From Eunapius fragilis (taxonomy: Eukaryota; Porifera; Demospongiae; Spongillida; Spongillidae), in the NCBI GenBank assembly GCA_963681505.1, contig OY811990.1:1609350-1673349 (forward strand): 64,000 nucleotides of DNA. The letters run 5' to 3'. The translations under genes were made by a program, and so were the position numbers. Positions 26,801-36,500 of this stretch are shown one piece after another. A model generated the notes under the pieces. That model had not been told where the DNA came from. It saw only the letters and a program-made list of their open reading frames with translations, and did no database searches. Position 1 is the first letter of the stretch, and each line of letters starts with the position of its first letter.

Positions 26801-29800
26801 CTTGTACCTAACCACACCCCTGGACTTGTACCTAACCACACCCCTGGACTTGTACCTAACCACACCCCTGGACTTGTACCTAACCACACCCCTGGACTTG
26901 TACCTAACCACACCCCTGGACTTGTACCTGACCACACCCCTGGACTTGTACCTAACCACACCCCTGGACTTGTACCTAACCACACCCCTGGACTTGTACC
27001 TGACCACACCCCTGGACTTGTACCTAACCACACCCCTGGACTTGTACCTAACCACACCCCTGGACTTGTACCTAGCCACACCCCTGGACTTGTACCTAAC
27101 CACACCCCTGGACTTGTACCTAACCACACCCCTGGACTTGTACCTAACCACACCCCTGGACTTGTACCTAGCCACACCCCTGGACTTGTACCTGACCACA
27201 CCCCTGGACTTGTACCTAACCACACCTCTGGACTTGTACCTGACCACACCCCTGGACTTGTACCTAACCACACCCCTGGACTTGTACCTGACCACACCCC
27301 TGGACTTGTACCTAACCACACCCCTGGACTTGTACCTAACCACACCCCTGGACTTGTACCTAACCACACCCCTGGACTTGTACCTAACCACACCCCTGGA
27401 CTTGTACCTAACCACACCCCTGGACTTGTACCTAACCACACCCCTGGACTTGTACCTAACCACACCCCTGGACTTGTACCTAGCCACACCCCTGGACTTG
27501 TACCTAACCACACCCCTGGACTTGTACCTAACCACACCCCTGGACTTGTACCTAACCACACCCCTGGACTTGTACCTAACCACACCCCTGGACTTGTACC
27601 TAACCACATCCCTGGACTTGTACCTAACCACACCTCTGGACTTGTACCTGACCACACCCCTGGACTTGTACCTGACCACACCCCTGGACTTGTACCTGAC
27701 CACACCCCTGGACTTGTACCTAACCACACCCCTGGACTTGTACCTAACCACACCCCTGGACTTGTACCTGACCACACCCCTGGACTTGTACCTAGCCACA
27801 CCCCTGGACTTGTACCTAACCACACCCCTGGACTTGTACCTAACCACACCCCTGGACTTGTACCTAACCACACCCCTGGACTTGTACCTAACCACGCCCC
27901 TGGACTTGTACCTAACCACACCCCTGGACTTGTACCTAACCACACCCCTGGACTTGTACCTAACCACACCCCTGGACTTGTACCTGACCACACCCCTGGA
28001 CTTGTACCTAACCACGCCCCTGGACTTGTACCTAACCACACCCCTGGACTTGTACCTAACCACGCCCCTGGACTTGTACCTAACCACACCCCTGGACTTG
28101 TACCTAACCACACCCCTGGACTTGTACCTAACCACACCCCTGGACTTGTACCTAACCACACCCCTGGACTTGTACCTAACCACACCCCTGGACTTGTACC
28201 TAACCACACCCCTGGACTTGTACCTAACCACACCCCTGGACTTGTACCTAACCACACCCCTGGACTTGTACCTAACCACGCCCCTGGACTTGTACCTAAC
28301 CACACCCCTGGACTTGTACCTAACCACACCCCTGGACTTGTACCTAACCACACCCCTGGACTTGTACCTAACCACACCCCTGGACTTGTACCTAACCACG
28401 CCCCTGGACTTGTACCTAACCACACCCCTGGACTTGTACCTAACCACACCCCTGGACGTATACCTAACCACACCACTGGACTTACCTTGCTGATGCACCA
28501 GGAATGGCATTTGGCTTTCCTCACAGCATTTCTCTCTTCAATGACATCATTGGATAAGTTGAACTGTCGGAAGGGTGTGGGACTGGGCACCACCACCATG
28601 TTTGTGGACATGGGTTGTATACTTTCAGCAGTGGTCAATGATGGTGCAGGTGATGGTGTTACTGGAGCACTTGACTGCACTGGTGGTGCTACTGGAGCAC
28701 TTGACTGCACTGGTGGTGCTACTGGAGCACTTGACTGCACTGGTGGTGCTACCGGAGCACTTGACTGCACTGATGGTGCTACTGGAGCACTTGACTGCAC
28801 TGGTGGTGCTACTGGAGCACTTGACTGCACTGGTGGTGCTACTGGAGCACTTGACTGCACTGGTGGTGCTACTGGAGCACTTGACTGCACTGGTGGTGCT
28901 ACCGGAGCACTTGACTGCACTGGTGGTGCTACTGGAGCACTTGACTGCACTGGTGGTGCTACTGGAGCACTTGACTGGACTGGTAGTGCTACTGGAGCAC
29001 TTGACTGGACTGGTGGTGCTACTGGAACACTTGACTGCACTTGTGGTGCTACTGGAGTGCTTGACTGCACTTGTGGTGCTACTGGAGTGCTTGACTGCAC
29101 TGCTGGTGCTACTGGAGAACTTGATTCCACTGTTGGTGCTTCAAGAACACTCGACTGAACAAATAGCGTTAGGGAAGCATTTTGGAGTGTAAGTTCAGCT
29201 GAAGGAACAATGAGGTACATGCATCACTTAGGAGGTCAGTCATGGAAATTTTGGTCAGCTGTTAAAAACTGGTCCCAAACTATAATTTTGGTCTGGGAGT
29301 ACTAACACTACTGTGAAATTTAGGTCTGAGTAAAACATAAGCCAAAGAATAATTTTCAGTAATTGCATTCCAGGGGGATTTTGGTCCTGGACCAAATTAA
29401 ACGCAGGCCAATTTCCAGCGACAGGTTCTAGAATGAATCCTGTGCATGCAGACTACTGAACACACAATTAGTGACATGATATAGAAGTAAATGATAAATT
29501 CCCTGCTACACCCTTCTGCTGGTGTGCATTCACAGGAAGGTGGCGCATATGCACATGCATAAATACTCCAGGATACTCCAGGATACTCCAGGATACTCCT
29601 GGAGTACTACAATTATTAACACAATGAAATAATAACCAAATCTCCACCCCCATCAGAAATAAATAGAGGTGCAGTACTTAACAGTACATACATGTGACTT
29701 ACACACTCTGACCATATTACTGTACAGTGAGTGAACTTACCAGGTGATAGAGACGGTTGAATCATGCTACTATGTGCATCGAATCCTGATGCTGTCATGG

Positions 29801-32800
29801 CAACGTATGTTGGTGATGTGATGGCTGATGTTTCCATGGCAACATAGGCAGGCGATGTGATGGCATCAAGTCCTGATGTTTCCACAGCAACAGACGTTGG
29901 CGATATGTGATCTGTTATTGCCATGGCAACATGTAATGATGATGATATTGATGGGAGATCAAGTTCTGTTGATTCTGTGTCATTTCCCAATGATGGTGTA
30001 GCCTCAGGTGTTGGAAATGCTTGCAGGGTAAACAAGTTTGAGGGTAAACAAGTTTGAGGGTAAACAAGTTTTTGAAGCAATACAAGAGGAGGAAAATGTA
30101 CGGGGTGTGGCTACCATTTGAGGGGCATGGCTAAACACTCACGGGGCCATTTACATTGTAATTTTGATCAAAAGGTTAACACAGAGCACTGGTATTATAA
30201 CACTTAGGCACTCGAAGGGCTGATGTACATATGGAGACATTGTGTGTACACACTCACACACTCCATTACATACACTCACTACCTACCATAACAGGACAGA
30301 ATAGGCAATACTCTTGAAGGGACACTCGACCCAAGAGGCTTTGGTTCTGCTGAGACCTGCAGATATCAAATAAAATAGAAGGCAGCCATTGTTAGCATCA
30401 TCACCTATTCCCAGGGGACCTGACCAGTTACACATGCCAGCACATACCTCCAGCGTAACGTCTGCACACCCACACGTCAGTGCGGCAGCATCAGTGCCGC
30501 CAGCTGCAATCGTGATGTTGACAGCACCCTGGAGGTGGTGGGCATTAATTAAGGTTGTAACGTTTTGTATCACGCCCGGAGCCCACCTGTGGTGCAACGC
30601 AGACGGTACGGTTCAGACAGCTACCGCTGACTACCACCGAATAGCCTTGCAAATAGGTCATGTCTGTAAAATGGGTGGAGGGTGGAGGGGGGGGAATATT
30701 AACATGCAGTAAATGGTATCCCTCCATATATATACTGTATGAGAAACTAAATACATGTACATGTGTTATGTTTTCAATTTTTTTCTTAAGTGATGCCTAA
30801 ATTGTAGGTCCTGTATAACTTCATTCTTACACATTGGAAATTGGTCTGCCAAGGTCCAACACAACACAGCCCCACTCCCTAGCTCCACACACTCACCAGC
30901 AGGTCTGGCCCATGATAAGGTGAACACAACAAAGCCATCAAATCCCACACGTGTGTCGGGGATATACTGGACCTCAAAGGAGGTCAGCTGAGAGGGAAAG
31001 CCTTGCGCCATTGCTGAAATAGGGAGGAGGGGAGTAGGAGAGAGGGGAGGGAAGGAGGGAGAGAAGGGGAGGGGAGGAGTAAAAGGAGGAGGATGAGGGG
31101 AAAGATAAGGGGAGGAGGAGGGAGGTGAGGGCAGGAGAAGAAAAGAGGAGAGGGGAGGAGGAGAAGGAGGAGGGGGAAAGATACAGGGAGGAGGAGGGAG
31201 GGGATGGAGGGGCAGGATAATAATACATGATTGAAGACCTAAATTAATCGCAAAAAAATCACCTAACAAATATCAGATGACCACTTCCTGTTACACAATC
31301 CATAAAACTGCTGACCACACATACCTGGAGGAACTTGGACAACAAGCGGACTGGAGTATGCAGGAGCAGTACTGTACAAGAAGCTGACCAGAGCAAAGGA
31401 GATGGAGATGTTCTGACACGAGAAGGGAGACAGGTCCAGTGGTTCCTCTGTGCTGGTCTGGGGAAGAGGGAGGTGACCATAAATGACCACTGGTGAGGTG
31501 ACAATGGGAGGTAAAGTTACAATGGGTGACCATGGGAGGTAAGATGTCAATGGGTGACCATGGGAGGTAAGGTGACAGTGGGTGACCATGGAAGGTAAGG
31601 TGACAATGGGTGACCATTGGAGGTAAAGTGACAATGGGTGACCATGCGAGGTAAGGTGGCAATGGGTGACAATGGGAGGTAAAGTGACAATGGGTGACAA
31701 TGGGAGGTAAAGTGACAATGGGTGACCATGGGAGGTGAGGTGACAATGGGTGACCATGGGAGGGTGATAAACACTTATGATGCAAATGTAAATACTTCTA
31801 ATGTGCTTGACACCAAACAGAGGGGCTAGTGTTATCAAACAACACCAGGTAGATGCCAATTGTACCACTTCTCCCCCACACATCCCCACTCCCCACCTAT
31901 TCTCCTTCCTCCCAATCCCCCCTCCCCTTGCACCAGGATTGTTGGGGGGGGGGGGGGGGGGGCACCAAGTATTAAGAGTATTATGTAGGTGTAGGTCACT
32001 ATAAGGGTGTGGGTGTGGGAGGGGGATATGGTGTGTGTAGGAGGTGTGGAGGGGGATGTGGTACGGAGGGGCATATGGTGTGGGAGGAGGGGGATATGGT
32101 GTGGGAGGGGGTATGGTGTGGGAGGAGGGGGATATGGTGTGGGAGGGGGTATGGTGTGGGGGGTATGGTGTGGGAGGGGGATATGGTGTGGAGGGGGATA
32201 TGGTATGGAGGGGATATGGTGTAGGAGGAGGATATGGTGTAGGAGGGGGATATGGTGTGGAGGGGGATATGGTGTGGGAGGGGATATGGTGTGGGAGGAG
32301 GATATGGTGTAGGAGGGGGATATGGTGTGGAGGGGGATATGGTATGGAGGGGATATGGTGTAGGAGGAGGATATGGTATGGAGGGGATATGGTGTAGGAG
32401 GAGGATATGGTGTGGAGGGGGATATGGTGTGGAGGAGGATATGGTGTAGGAGGGGATATGGTGTGGAGGGGGATATGGTGTGGAGGGGGTATAGTGTGGG
32501 AGGGGGATATGGTGTGGGAGGGGGATATGGTATGGAGGGGGATATGGTGGAGGAGGGGGGTATGGTGCTGAAGCTTTGATAGCTATACGTTCATAATGCA
32601 AGGAAATACACATATAGTGCAACTATGAATATATAATTACCCCGAGGGGCACGTGCCCCCTTCCCTTCCCCCTTGATTCACCACTGAGTATTACAGTGAG
32701 GCGGGGATGGTGGGGGTGGAGGGGGATACAGACAGGCATGGTTGTAGGTAAACTCGGATATATCAACGTAAATTGTCGTTTTACGTACAAATATCCGATA

Positions 32801-32835
32801 ATATTGAGTTTACCCTACAACCACACCTGTCTGTA

Positions 32836-32866
<31 letters not shown>

Positions 32867-33865
32867 AGGCTAAGAGAAGTCAGATTTTTGCATACCCATA
32901 CTCGAAAAACATTATTCTATTTAAAACCTTGTCATTTGACCATGTTTATTCTTATTAGTGCCTACTGTTTTTTAGCACTTCCAAAATAAAACGTTTCTAT
33001 CAAAACTTATGGTTGCTAGAAGAACACAGTTGTGAAGTACAACCCAGAAAAAAATAAGAATGTCCTGGAATGTTGCAATCACACAGAGTAGTTTACTATA
33101 CACAAGGGTATAACTACATAAATATTGCTATTGTTAAACATTATAAACCAACCACCTGAAAAATTGCACGCCTAGCAAGTACGAAGAAATTGGGGGTGGG
33201 GGGGGGGGGGGGGGGGGGGGGGGGGGTAGTTTGACATCATATGACATAGAAGCCACAACTGCAAGCAAACATGATAACTGCCCCTGATATCACCACTTAG
33301 TACTAAGTGGTATGCTAGGCTACAATCACTAACCAGTGAACAGTTTTTGCAGCCAGTTTCGCAACACGTTATGTACACCAATGTCAATGTGAGTATGTAC
33401 ATTACAGACATGTAAAATGCAAAATGCTCAAAGCAAAACCACCCCTCCTCACTCCCTCCTCTCCTCCTCCCTCTCCTCCCTCCTCTCCCTGTCCCTCCCT
33501 CCCTCCCTCCTTCACATCCTACCAGCCAGTAGAGAACAGGTGGGTCCCTCGTGGGCTGAACCCTCACTATCAGGTTGGCAATCAGACCCTGCTGCCCAGC
33601 AGTAGCTCTAGGGACTGCTGGAGCGATGTTGAGCCTATAACTGTTGGTCTGGTTGGACACACTGACGAGCTGGGGTGGACCCTGCGGCAGGTACTGATTA
33701 GGAAGGTCTGGGGACGAGGACAGTAAGTAATATGAACAGGTCCGTAGAGGGGACAAAGTGGTCTACATACTTGAGGAACCAAAGGTTTTGGCATTTGTGC
33801 ATCCATTTGAACAGGATAATGAGCTCTATAAGGAAGAACTCGGTCATTAAATGCTGGAACAATTG

Positions 33866-33904
<39 letters not shown>

Positions 33905-35082
33905 CACCATCCACACAAGTACAAAGCAATACATCCTAATGTAACTTACACAAGTTCTTGTACGACATTGTGTTGATGGTGGGTAGTAATTAGAACATGT
34001 ACCACGTGGACACGTTGAAGTGCAATTTGAATTCTGCAAAACATATAGAAGTCTAACTAAAAACTCCGTCTGAAACCCCACTCCTCCGAAACCCCACCCC
34101 TCCTAAGTCCAACCCTCCCTAAGTTTTTCAGCCATATAGTCTCCTTTCATACTCACACAAACTGTTGGACATGTTCTTGTTGTCAGGGTTGTGTTGGTAC
34201 CAAAATCCTTACAAGCACTGCTGCATTCCCATACCTGAAAGGAGAGGGGAGGAGGAGAGGAGAGGGGAGGAGAAAGAATGGTCATACTTGTATATGCACC
34301 ATTAAAACCACACACCGTCACCCACACACATGCACACACAACACACTTAAATTTACATCATTATAAACTGCACTTCGTGTAGTTGAGATGAAACAGAGGT
34401 ATGAATCTGGAATTATTAACCAGATGGGAGACCCTGGATAGTTTCTCTGCAAAAGAAATAAACAGACAATATTCAACTCATGGTGTTAAAACACACTAAT
34501 GCCTTTGGTTTAGCTACGGGAGGGCTTATGGGGACAGAGTGGCTTAGAATTACATTAACTTTTGGCTATTACACAGCAAGAGAATTGTTTTAAAAGGGGG
34601 AAGGGGGTTCAGAGCCAATGTATTGACATACTCTCGTCCAGGGATATTAAAGTATCTACACGTATGCAGCGGCTTACCTGAACGAAAGTGCTCTTCATAG
34701 TGGAAGTAAAGGCCTGAAATAAAAGTAAGATTTAGATGATATGATTATCCTTTCAAAAAAGATAACTTTAAACGCTTTGGGACGGCCTTACATCACTTAG
34801 GCAGCTGGTACGGCACTTGGCTCTCGTGACGAGGTCCCTCTCGGTGTTCCTGGGCGGAGCGGGAAGAGGTGTGGGGCAATAGAGCAGCTGGGAGGGTGAG
34901 GAACTTGGCCCGCCGGCAGTCGGGGTTGGCGCCAGCAACGTGACCGTATTGGCATCGAGGGACCACGACGACGAGTACGTTCCCGGAGGTATGGTGGGGG
35001 ATGGTTGCGGCGAAGTGACGTCGCTGCGACTTCCCCCGTACAGCAGCAGGTGCACGAGGCCGAGCAGGTACACTGTCCTCAT
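13461..35082 (-). CDS. Receptor tyrosine kinase with an internally duplicated Cys-rich/FN3-like ectodomain (39 exons, 1928 aa)
   Basis: Exons in transcript order: 35082-34792, 34713-34678, 34446-34357, 34234-34157, 34033-33950, 33825-33771, 33707-33523, 31457-31325, 31013-30897, 30663-30587, 30528-30448, 30356-30287, 30019-29741, 29198-28486, 25807-25772, 25268-25185, 25044-24982, 23755-23648, 23589-23541, 23054-22864, 22717-22588, 22274-22170, 22056-21959, 21338-21252, 20739-20670, 20597-20398, 20254-20192, 20116-19820, 19457-19422, 18877-18791, 18354-18141, 17539-17412, 17289-17043, 16921-16734, 16297-16202, 15514-15392, 14847-14598, 14543-14447, 13911-13461. All use GT-AG and sum to 5787 nt without a stop. 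It is a type I membrane receptor: signal peptide, a module present twice (residues 1-433 and about 526-1104), membrane-proximal segments, one helix (about 1403-1445), a cytoplasmic kinase and a Tyr-containing tail. Kinase motifs are complete, so it should be active; the ligand is unknown. The kinase resembles metazoan RTKs generally, while the ectodomain matches no RTK family I know. The alternative of two adjacent genes is disfavoured because no helix or kinase follows the first module and the frame runs through. Confidence 0.85.
15129..15372. repeat. 22-bp minisatellite (RTK intron 36)
   Basis: About eleven units of CCACCATTCCCTCCATAAGG plus CC, beginning some 20 bases beyond the exon 36 donor on the transcript strand. 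Nearly identical units imply recent expansion. Confidence 0.95.
16110..16192. repeat. CA-rich microsatellite beside RTK exon 35
   Basis: Interrupted (CA)n directly after the exon 35 splice donor on the transcript strand. Confidence 0.85.
17412..17539 (-). other. RTK exon 32: transmembrane helix
   Basis: A 43-residue exon with a hydrophobic run of about 30 residues ([20 protein letters not shown] onward) and a basic stop-transfer RSKNK. It is the only such helix after the signal peptide, which fixes a single-pass type I topology. Confidence 0.9.
18430..18700. repeat. 35-40-bp minisatellite (RTK intron 30)
   Basis: About seven units with core GGGAAGGGAAGGACTGGGGA and GAAGGCTTGCTTGTATGG. The overlapping open frames are repeat artefacts. 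Confidence 0.9.
18905..19105. repeat. 21-bp minisatellite (RTK intron 29)
   Basis: About nine units of TTAATTAACCGCACAACACTC, each containing the palindrome TTAATTAA, just upstream of exon 30 on the transcript strand. Confidence 0.9.
19530..19800. repeat. TGTACACACA-type microsatellite
   Basis: Imperfect tandem TGTACACACA/TGCACACACA units over about 270 bases in the RTK intron between exons 28 and 29. Confidence 0.9.
23097..23518. repeat. (ATGT)n tetranucleotide microsatellite, about 420 bases
   Basis: Nearly pure ATGT repeat with a few ATGC variants near 23170-23232, in the RTK intron just beyond exon 19. Open frames on both strands are repeat artefacts. Confidence 0.97.
23822..23894. repeat. 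(CA)n microsatellite in an RTK intron
   Basis: Uninterrupted CA repeat of about 36 units, upstream of exon 18 on the transcript strand. Confidence 0.95.
24723..24902. mobile_element. Small fold-back/MITE in an RTK intron
   Basis: About 40-base inverted repeats (AAAGYGGTCCTGT, TCTATAGA, GTCCAAAGATGGTTTAATTTG) at the two ends of a 180-base unit, with only a few mismatches. It lies between RTK exons 17 and 18. A long A run (about 24585-24607) sits nearby. Confidence 0.75.
25428..25619. mobile_element. MITE with about 57-bp terminal inverted repeats (copy 1)
   Basis: The left arm begins AATAATTTGGAATTACAATG and runs to ATGTGTATG; the right arm is its near-perfect reverse complement. The core contains GTGACATCAACACAATAG and AGTAAATATAAA. 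A related copy lies at 50017-50207. A TA or TTA target is suggested by the AT-rich ends. It sits in RTK intron 15. Confidence 0.8.
26093..28485. repeat. 24-bp minisatellite array, about 92 main units plus a diverged tail (RTK intron 14)
   Basis: Unit on the transcript strand: GGTACAAGTCCAGG then GGTGTGGTTA. Units from about 26286 to 28485 are almost identical, differing mainly at A/G sites. From 26093 to 26280 a diverged version (CTAGCCTTATACTGACCACA) keeps the same period. The first unit is the splice donor of exon 14 (AAG|GTAAGTCCAGTGGTGTGG). Two extra bases (near 26443 and 26588) shift the phase. The long open frames on both strands (up to 932 codons) result from the 24-base period. Confidence 0.97.
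28486..29198 (-). other. RTK exon 14: Pro/Ser minisatellite stalk plus first Cys motif of copy B
   Basis: The 713-nt exon begins [15 protein letters not shown], then carries about 16 copies of a 10-residue repeat ([10 protein letters not shown]). It ends in [17 protein letters not shown], the counterpart of [11 protein letters not shown] in exon 1, with the same phase 0 end. It is the copy B version of exon 1 with the signal peptide replaced by, or decayed into, a low-complexity stalk. Upstream in-frame codons include a Met at 29220, so use as a separate start cannot be wholly excluded. Confidence 0.75.
28660..29145. repeat. Coding 30-bp minisatellite in RTK exon 14
   Basis: About 16 tandem 30-base units (core GGAGCACTTGACTGCACTGG on the plus strand), nearly identical in the centre and diverging towards both edges. 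The unit is a multiple of three, so copy-number change keeps the reading frame. Confidence 0.95.
29741..30019 (-). other. RTK exon 13: Ser/Thr-rich linker with internal repeats
   Basis: 93-residue exon, phase 1-1, joining copy A to exon 14. It has no Cys and repeats a short unit around [16 protein letters not shown] ([28 protein letters not shown]). It is likely an extended, O-glycosylated spacer. Its acceptor is TGCAAG, weaker than the others, so alternative skipping is possible; the phase 1-1 structure would keep the frame. Confidence 0.7.
31480..31765. repeat. 28-bp minisatellite (RTK intron 7, before exon 8)
   Basis: About ten units of a 28-base repeat (core GGTGACCATGGGAGGTAA with GTGACAATG), starting some 25 bases upstream of the exon 8 splice acceptor on the transcript strand. 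Confidence 0.9.
32000..32570. repeat. Degenerate minisatellite, GGAGGGGGATATGGTGTG type (RTK intron 7)
   Basis: More than 25 imperfect tandem units of about 17-22 bases with core GGATATGGTGTGG. Open frames over it in several phases are repeat artefacts. Confidence 0.9.
32721..32866. repeat. Hairpin element ending in a 30-base C run (RTK intron 7)
   Basis: An inverted repeat of about 32 bases per arm (GGATACAGACAGG with GTTGTAGG and GTAAACTC, and its reverse complement) spans 32721-32840. The right arm runs straight into an uninterrupted C tract at 32837-32866, and the left arm is preceded by G-rich sequence. It looks like a small fold-back element with an expanded terminal C/G run. Confidence 0.75.
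33198..33226. repeat. Poly-G tract (29 G) in RTK intron 7
   Basis: Uninterrupted G run (C run on the transcript strand) in the 2-kb intron after exon 7. Confidence 0.95.
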
Positions 35083-35480
35083 CGCACCGATCGATCGAAC
35101 TGTGAGTACACGAGAACGTGTAGAAACGCTGACAGTGGGTGAAATATTTGCGCGATTGATGAGAATCTGATTCCAAGCGCGATAAATTATGACGTAATAC
35201 TACGTACCCAGGCCAGCAATATCACAAAATGGACCAGGATTGAGCCAGGCCATGAACCATCATGTGGTTGGGATATTACCGCCCGTACATTCTCTATTCT
35301 CTTTGCTGCGAAGCTCAGTTATGGTCACCTTCTCACCTTGGTCATTACGTGTCCATGACGCAACCTCCACTTGACCTGGCGTCATGGGAAGCACTGCTAA
35401 GCCCGCAATAGACTCTTCCTTAATTTTTATTTATAATATTCCTGGAGTCTTGCAGGCGTACGTGCATTGGTGCCCGAGTT
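35083..35480. other. 5' flank of the RTK gene
   Basis: This should contain the promoter and 5' UTR of the minus-strand RTK. No TATA or initiator motif is convincing enough to mark. Confidence 0.4.
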
Positions 35481-35499
35481 AAATCAGGAAGTGGTCTTG

Positions 35500-35843
35500 G
35501 GCATGACCAACGTCGTACACGACCTGCTGGTGTGCTTGTCCCTGACTGGTTGTTTGGCAAGCCAGCTGCCTTTGATATTACCGTCACATCTCCGCTTAAA
35601 CCAAGCACTTTTTACTGAAGCGAGTGTGACGTCAGGGTCAGCAACCTTGGCAGCTGAACAGCGAAAGCATAATGCCAATGATGTGAAATGCTCTCAGCTT
35701 GGGTGGAAGTGTGTCCCACAAGCTGTGGAGAGCTACGGGTGCTGGGGGATAGAAGCTAGGGGCATGCATTTGGCGCGATTGGCTTTTCGTCTGGCACACG
35801 TTACAATCTAAGTCCCAGGCCACCTGGTGAATAAATAATAATA
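35500..35843 (+). pseudogene. Non-LTR retrotransposon (LINE-like) ORF2 C-terminal relic
   Basis: One frame reads RTRPAGVLVPDWLFGKPAAF then DITVTSPLKP. After a frameshift near 35610 the adjacent frame continues EASVTSGSATLAAEQRKHNA, then CSQLGWKCVPQAVESYGCWG. This is a motif set I associate with the 3' part of invertebrate retrotransposon polyproteins. The unit ends in a TAAATAATAATAAT tail (35829-35843), as LINEs often end in a short simple repeat. It is 5'-truncated and frameshifted, hence dead. Confidence 0.6.
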
Positions 35844-36149
35844 ATGTACACATTCTTGTATTCTCTGCTGCACTTTTTAAAATAATATTCTTTCAATTAC
35901 AAAAAAATAATTGTTTATATGAACACAAGTGCATGTTGTACATTTGTATTTTTAACCACAATGAGGTCACTGCCACGTGCACTAGCCGCAGCTTTAAGTT
36001 TTTCTTTGTCAAAATTAAAGAACTAGTTCGTAAGTAATCATATTTTTGCATGGTGCGTTTTTACTAATTATGTGGATTAATACATTTCTACCGATCCCGC
36101 CCCAGCTCCTTCTTCCTCCCTCCTGTAATGGATTATATTGTAAACATGT

Positions 36150-36500
36150 ACAGTGCAGTCCTCATTATGAGCGGAAATCCATTTACGCACCTTTGCGCAG
36201 CTATGTCGGAAGTTTCGCTAGGAACTTCCATATAGGAGTGACCCCGACTATGAAATCATTTAAAAAACACGCGACCTGTTAATGACGAGACTCCTGACGA
36301 TCGGATAGTTGTGGTAATCGAACGAGAAGACGAAAGTGAGTAATTTCGTCGTTTGTTTAATGTCGCAAAACCGCGTGAACAAAAGGGTACTGCCCGTTAT
36401 CGTACCCAGTGCCGGAATTATCCTCCTCCTTTGAGTTTGACCACGCATAACTCGGGATAGGAACACATTAAAAGAATGGAAATTTCACCATTAGCTTCGG
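36150..36500 (-). repeat. Dispersed repeat, inverted relative to 61835-62150
   Basis: Read on the minus strand it matches 61835-62150. Shared landmarks are TATCCCGAGTTATG/TGTCCCGAGTTATG, CCGATCGTC, TCATAGTCGGGGTC and CTATATGGAAGT. This marks two copies of an unidentified interspersed element. Confidence 0.7.

Larger units (their letters stand above)
30287..35082 (-). other. RTK exons 1-12: signal peptide and first ectodomain module (copy A)
   Basis: Residues 1-433. Exon 1 carries the signal peptide ([17 protein letters not shown]), a Pro/Ser-rich stretch and the Cys motif [11 protein letters not shown]. Exons 2-6 are short Cys-rich segments: [46 protein letters not shown] with CRTRTC; and [14 protein letters not shown]. 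Exons 7-8 form a beta-type domain ([24 protein letters not shown]). Exon 9 begins an FN3-like segment ([19 protein letters not shown]). Exons 10-12 continue it ([23 protein letters not shown]). The order of Cys motifs recalls the N-terminal Cys-rich region and FN3 domains of anosmin-1; that likeness is from memory and unproven. Exon 6 (33825-33771) is a 55-nt microexon that is required to keep the frame. Confidence 0.75.

Noticed and set aside
26422..29220. A 932-codon minus-strand open frame (with 647- and 627-codon frames overlapping in other phases).
   Set aside because: Except for its first 245 or so codons, which are RTK exon 14, it is the 24-bp array. A repeat period divisible by three with no stop keeps several frames open at once. 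The exon 14 donor excludes the array from the mRNA.
31999..32622. Pro/His/Tyr-rich 207-codon frame.
   Set aside because: It arises from the GGATATGGTGTGG minisatellite in RTK intron 7.
33323..33375. A Cys-rich snippet ([10 protein letters not shown], minus) resembling an ectodomain exon.
   Set aside because: It lies after exon 7, where copy B has no counterpart, and the splice phases around it are already satisfied.
29198..35082. Copy A as a separate upstream gene ending before exon 14.
   Set aside because: No transmembrane helix, stop codon or kinase follows copy A, while exon 13 splices in frame to exon 14. Kept as the alternative to test by cDNA.
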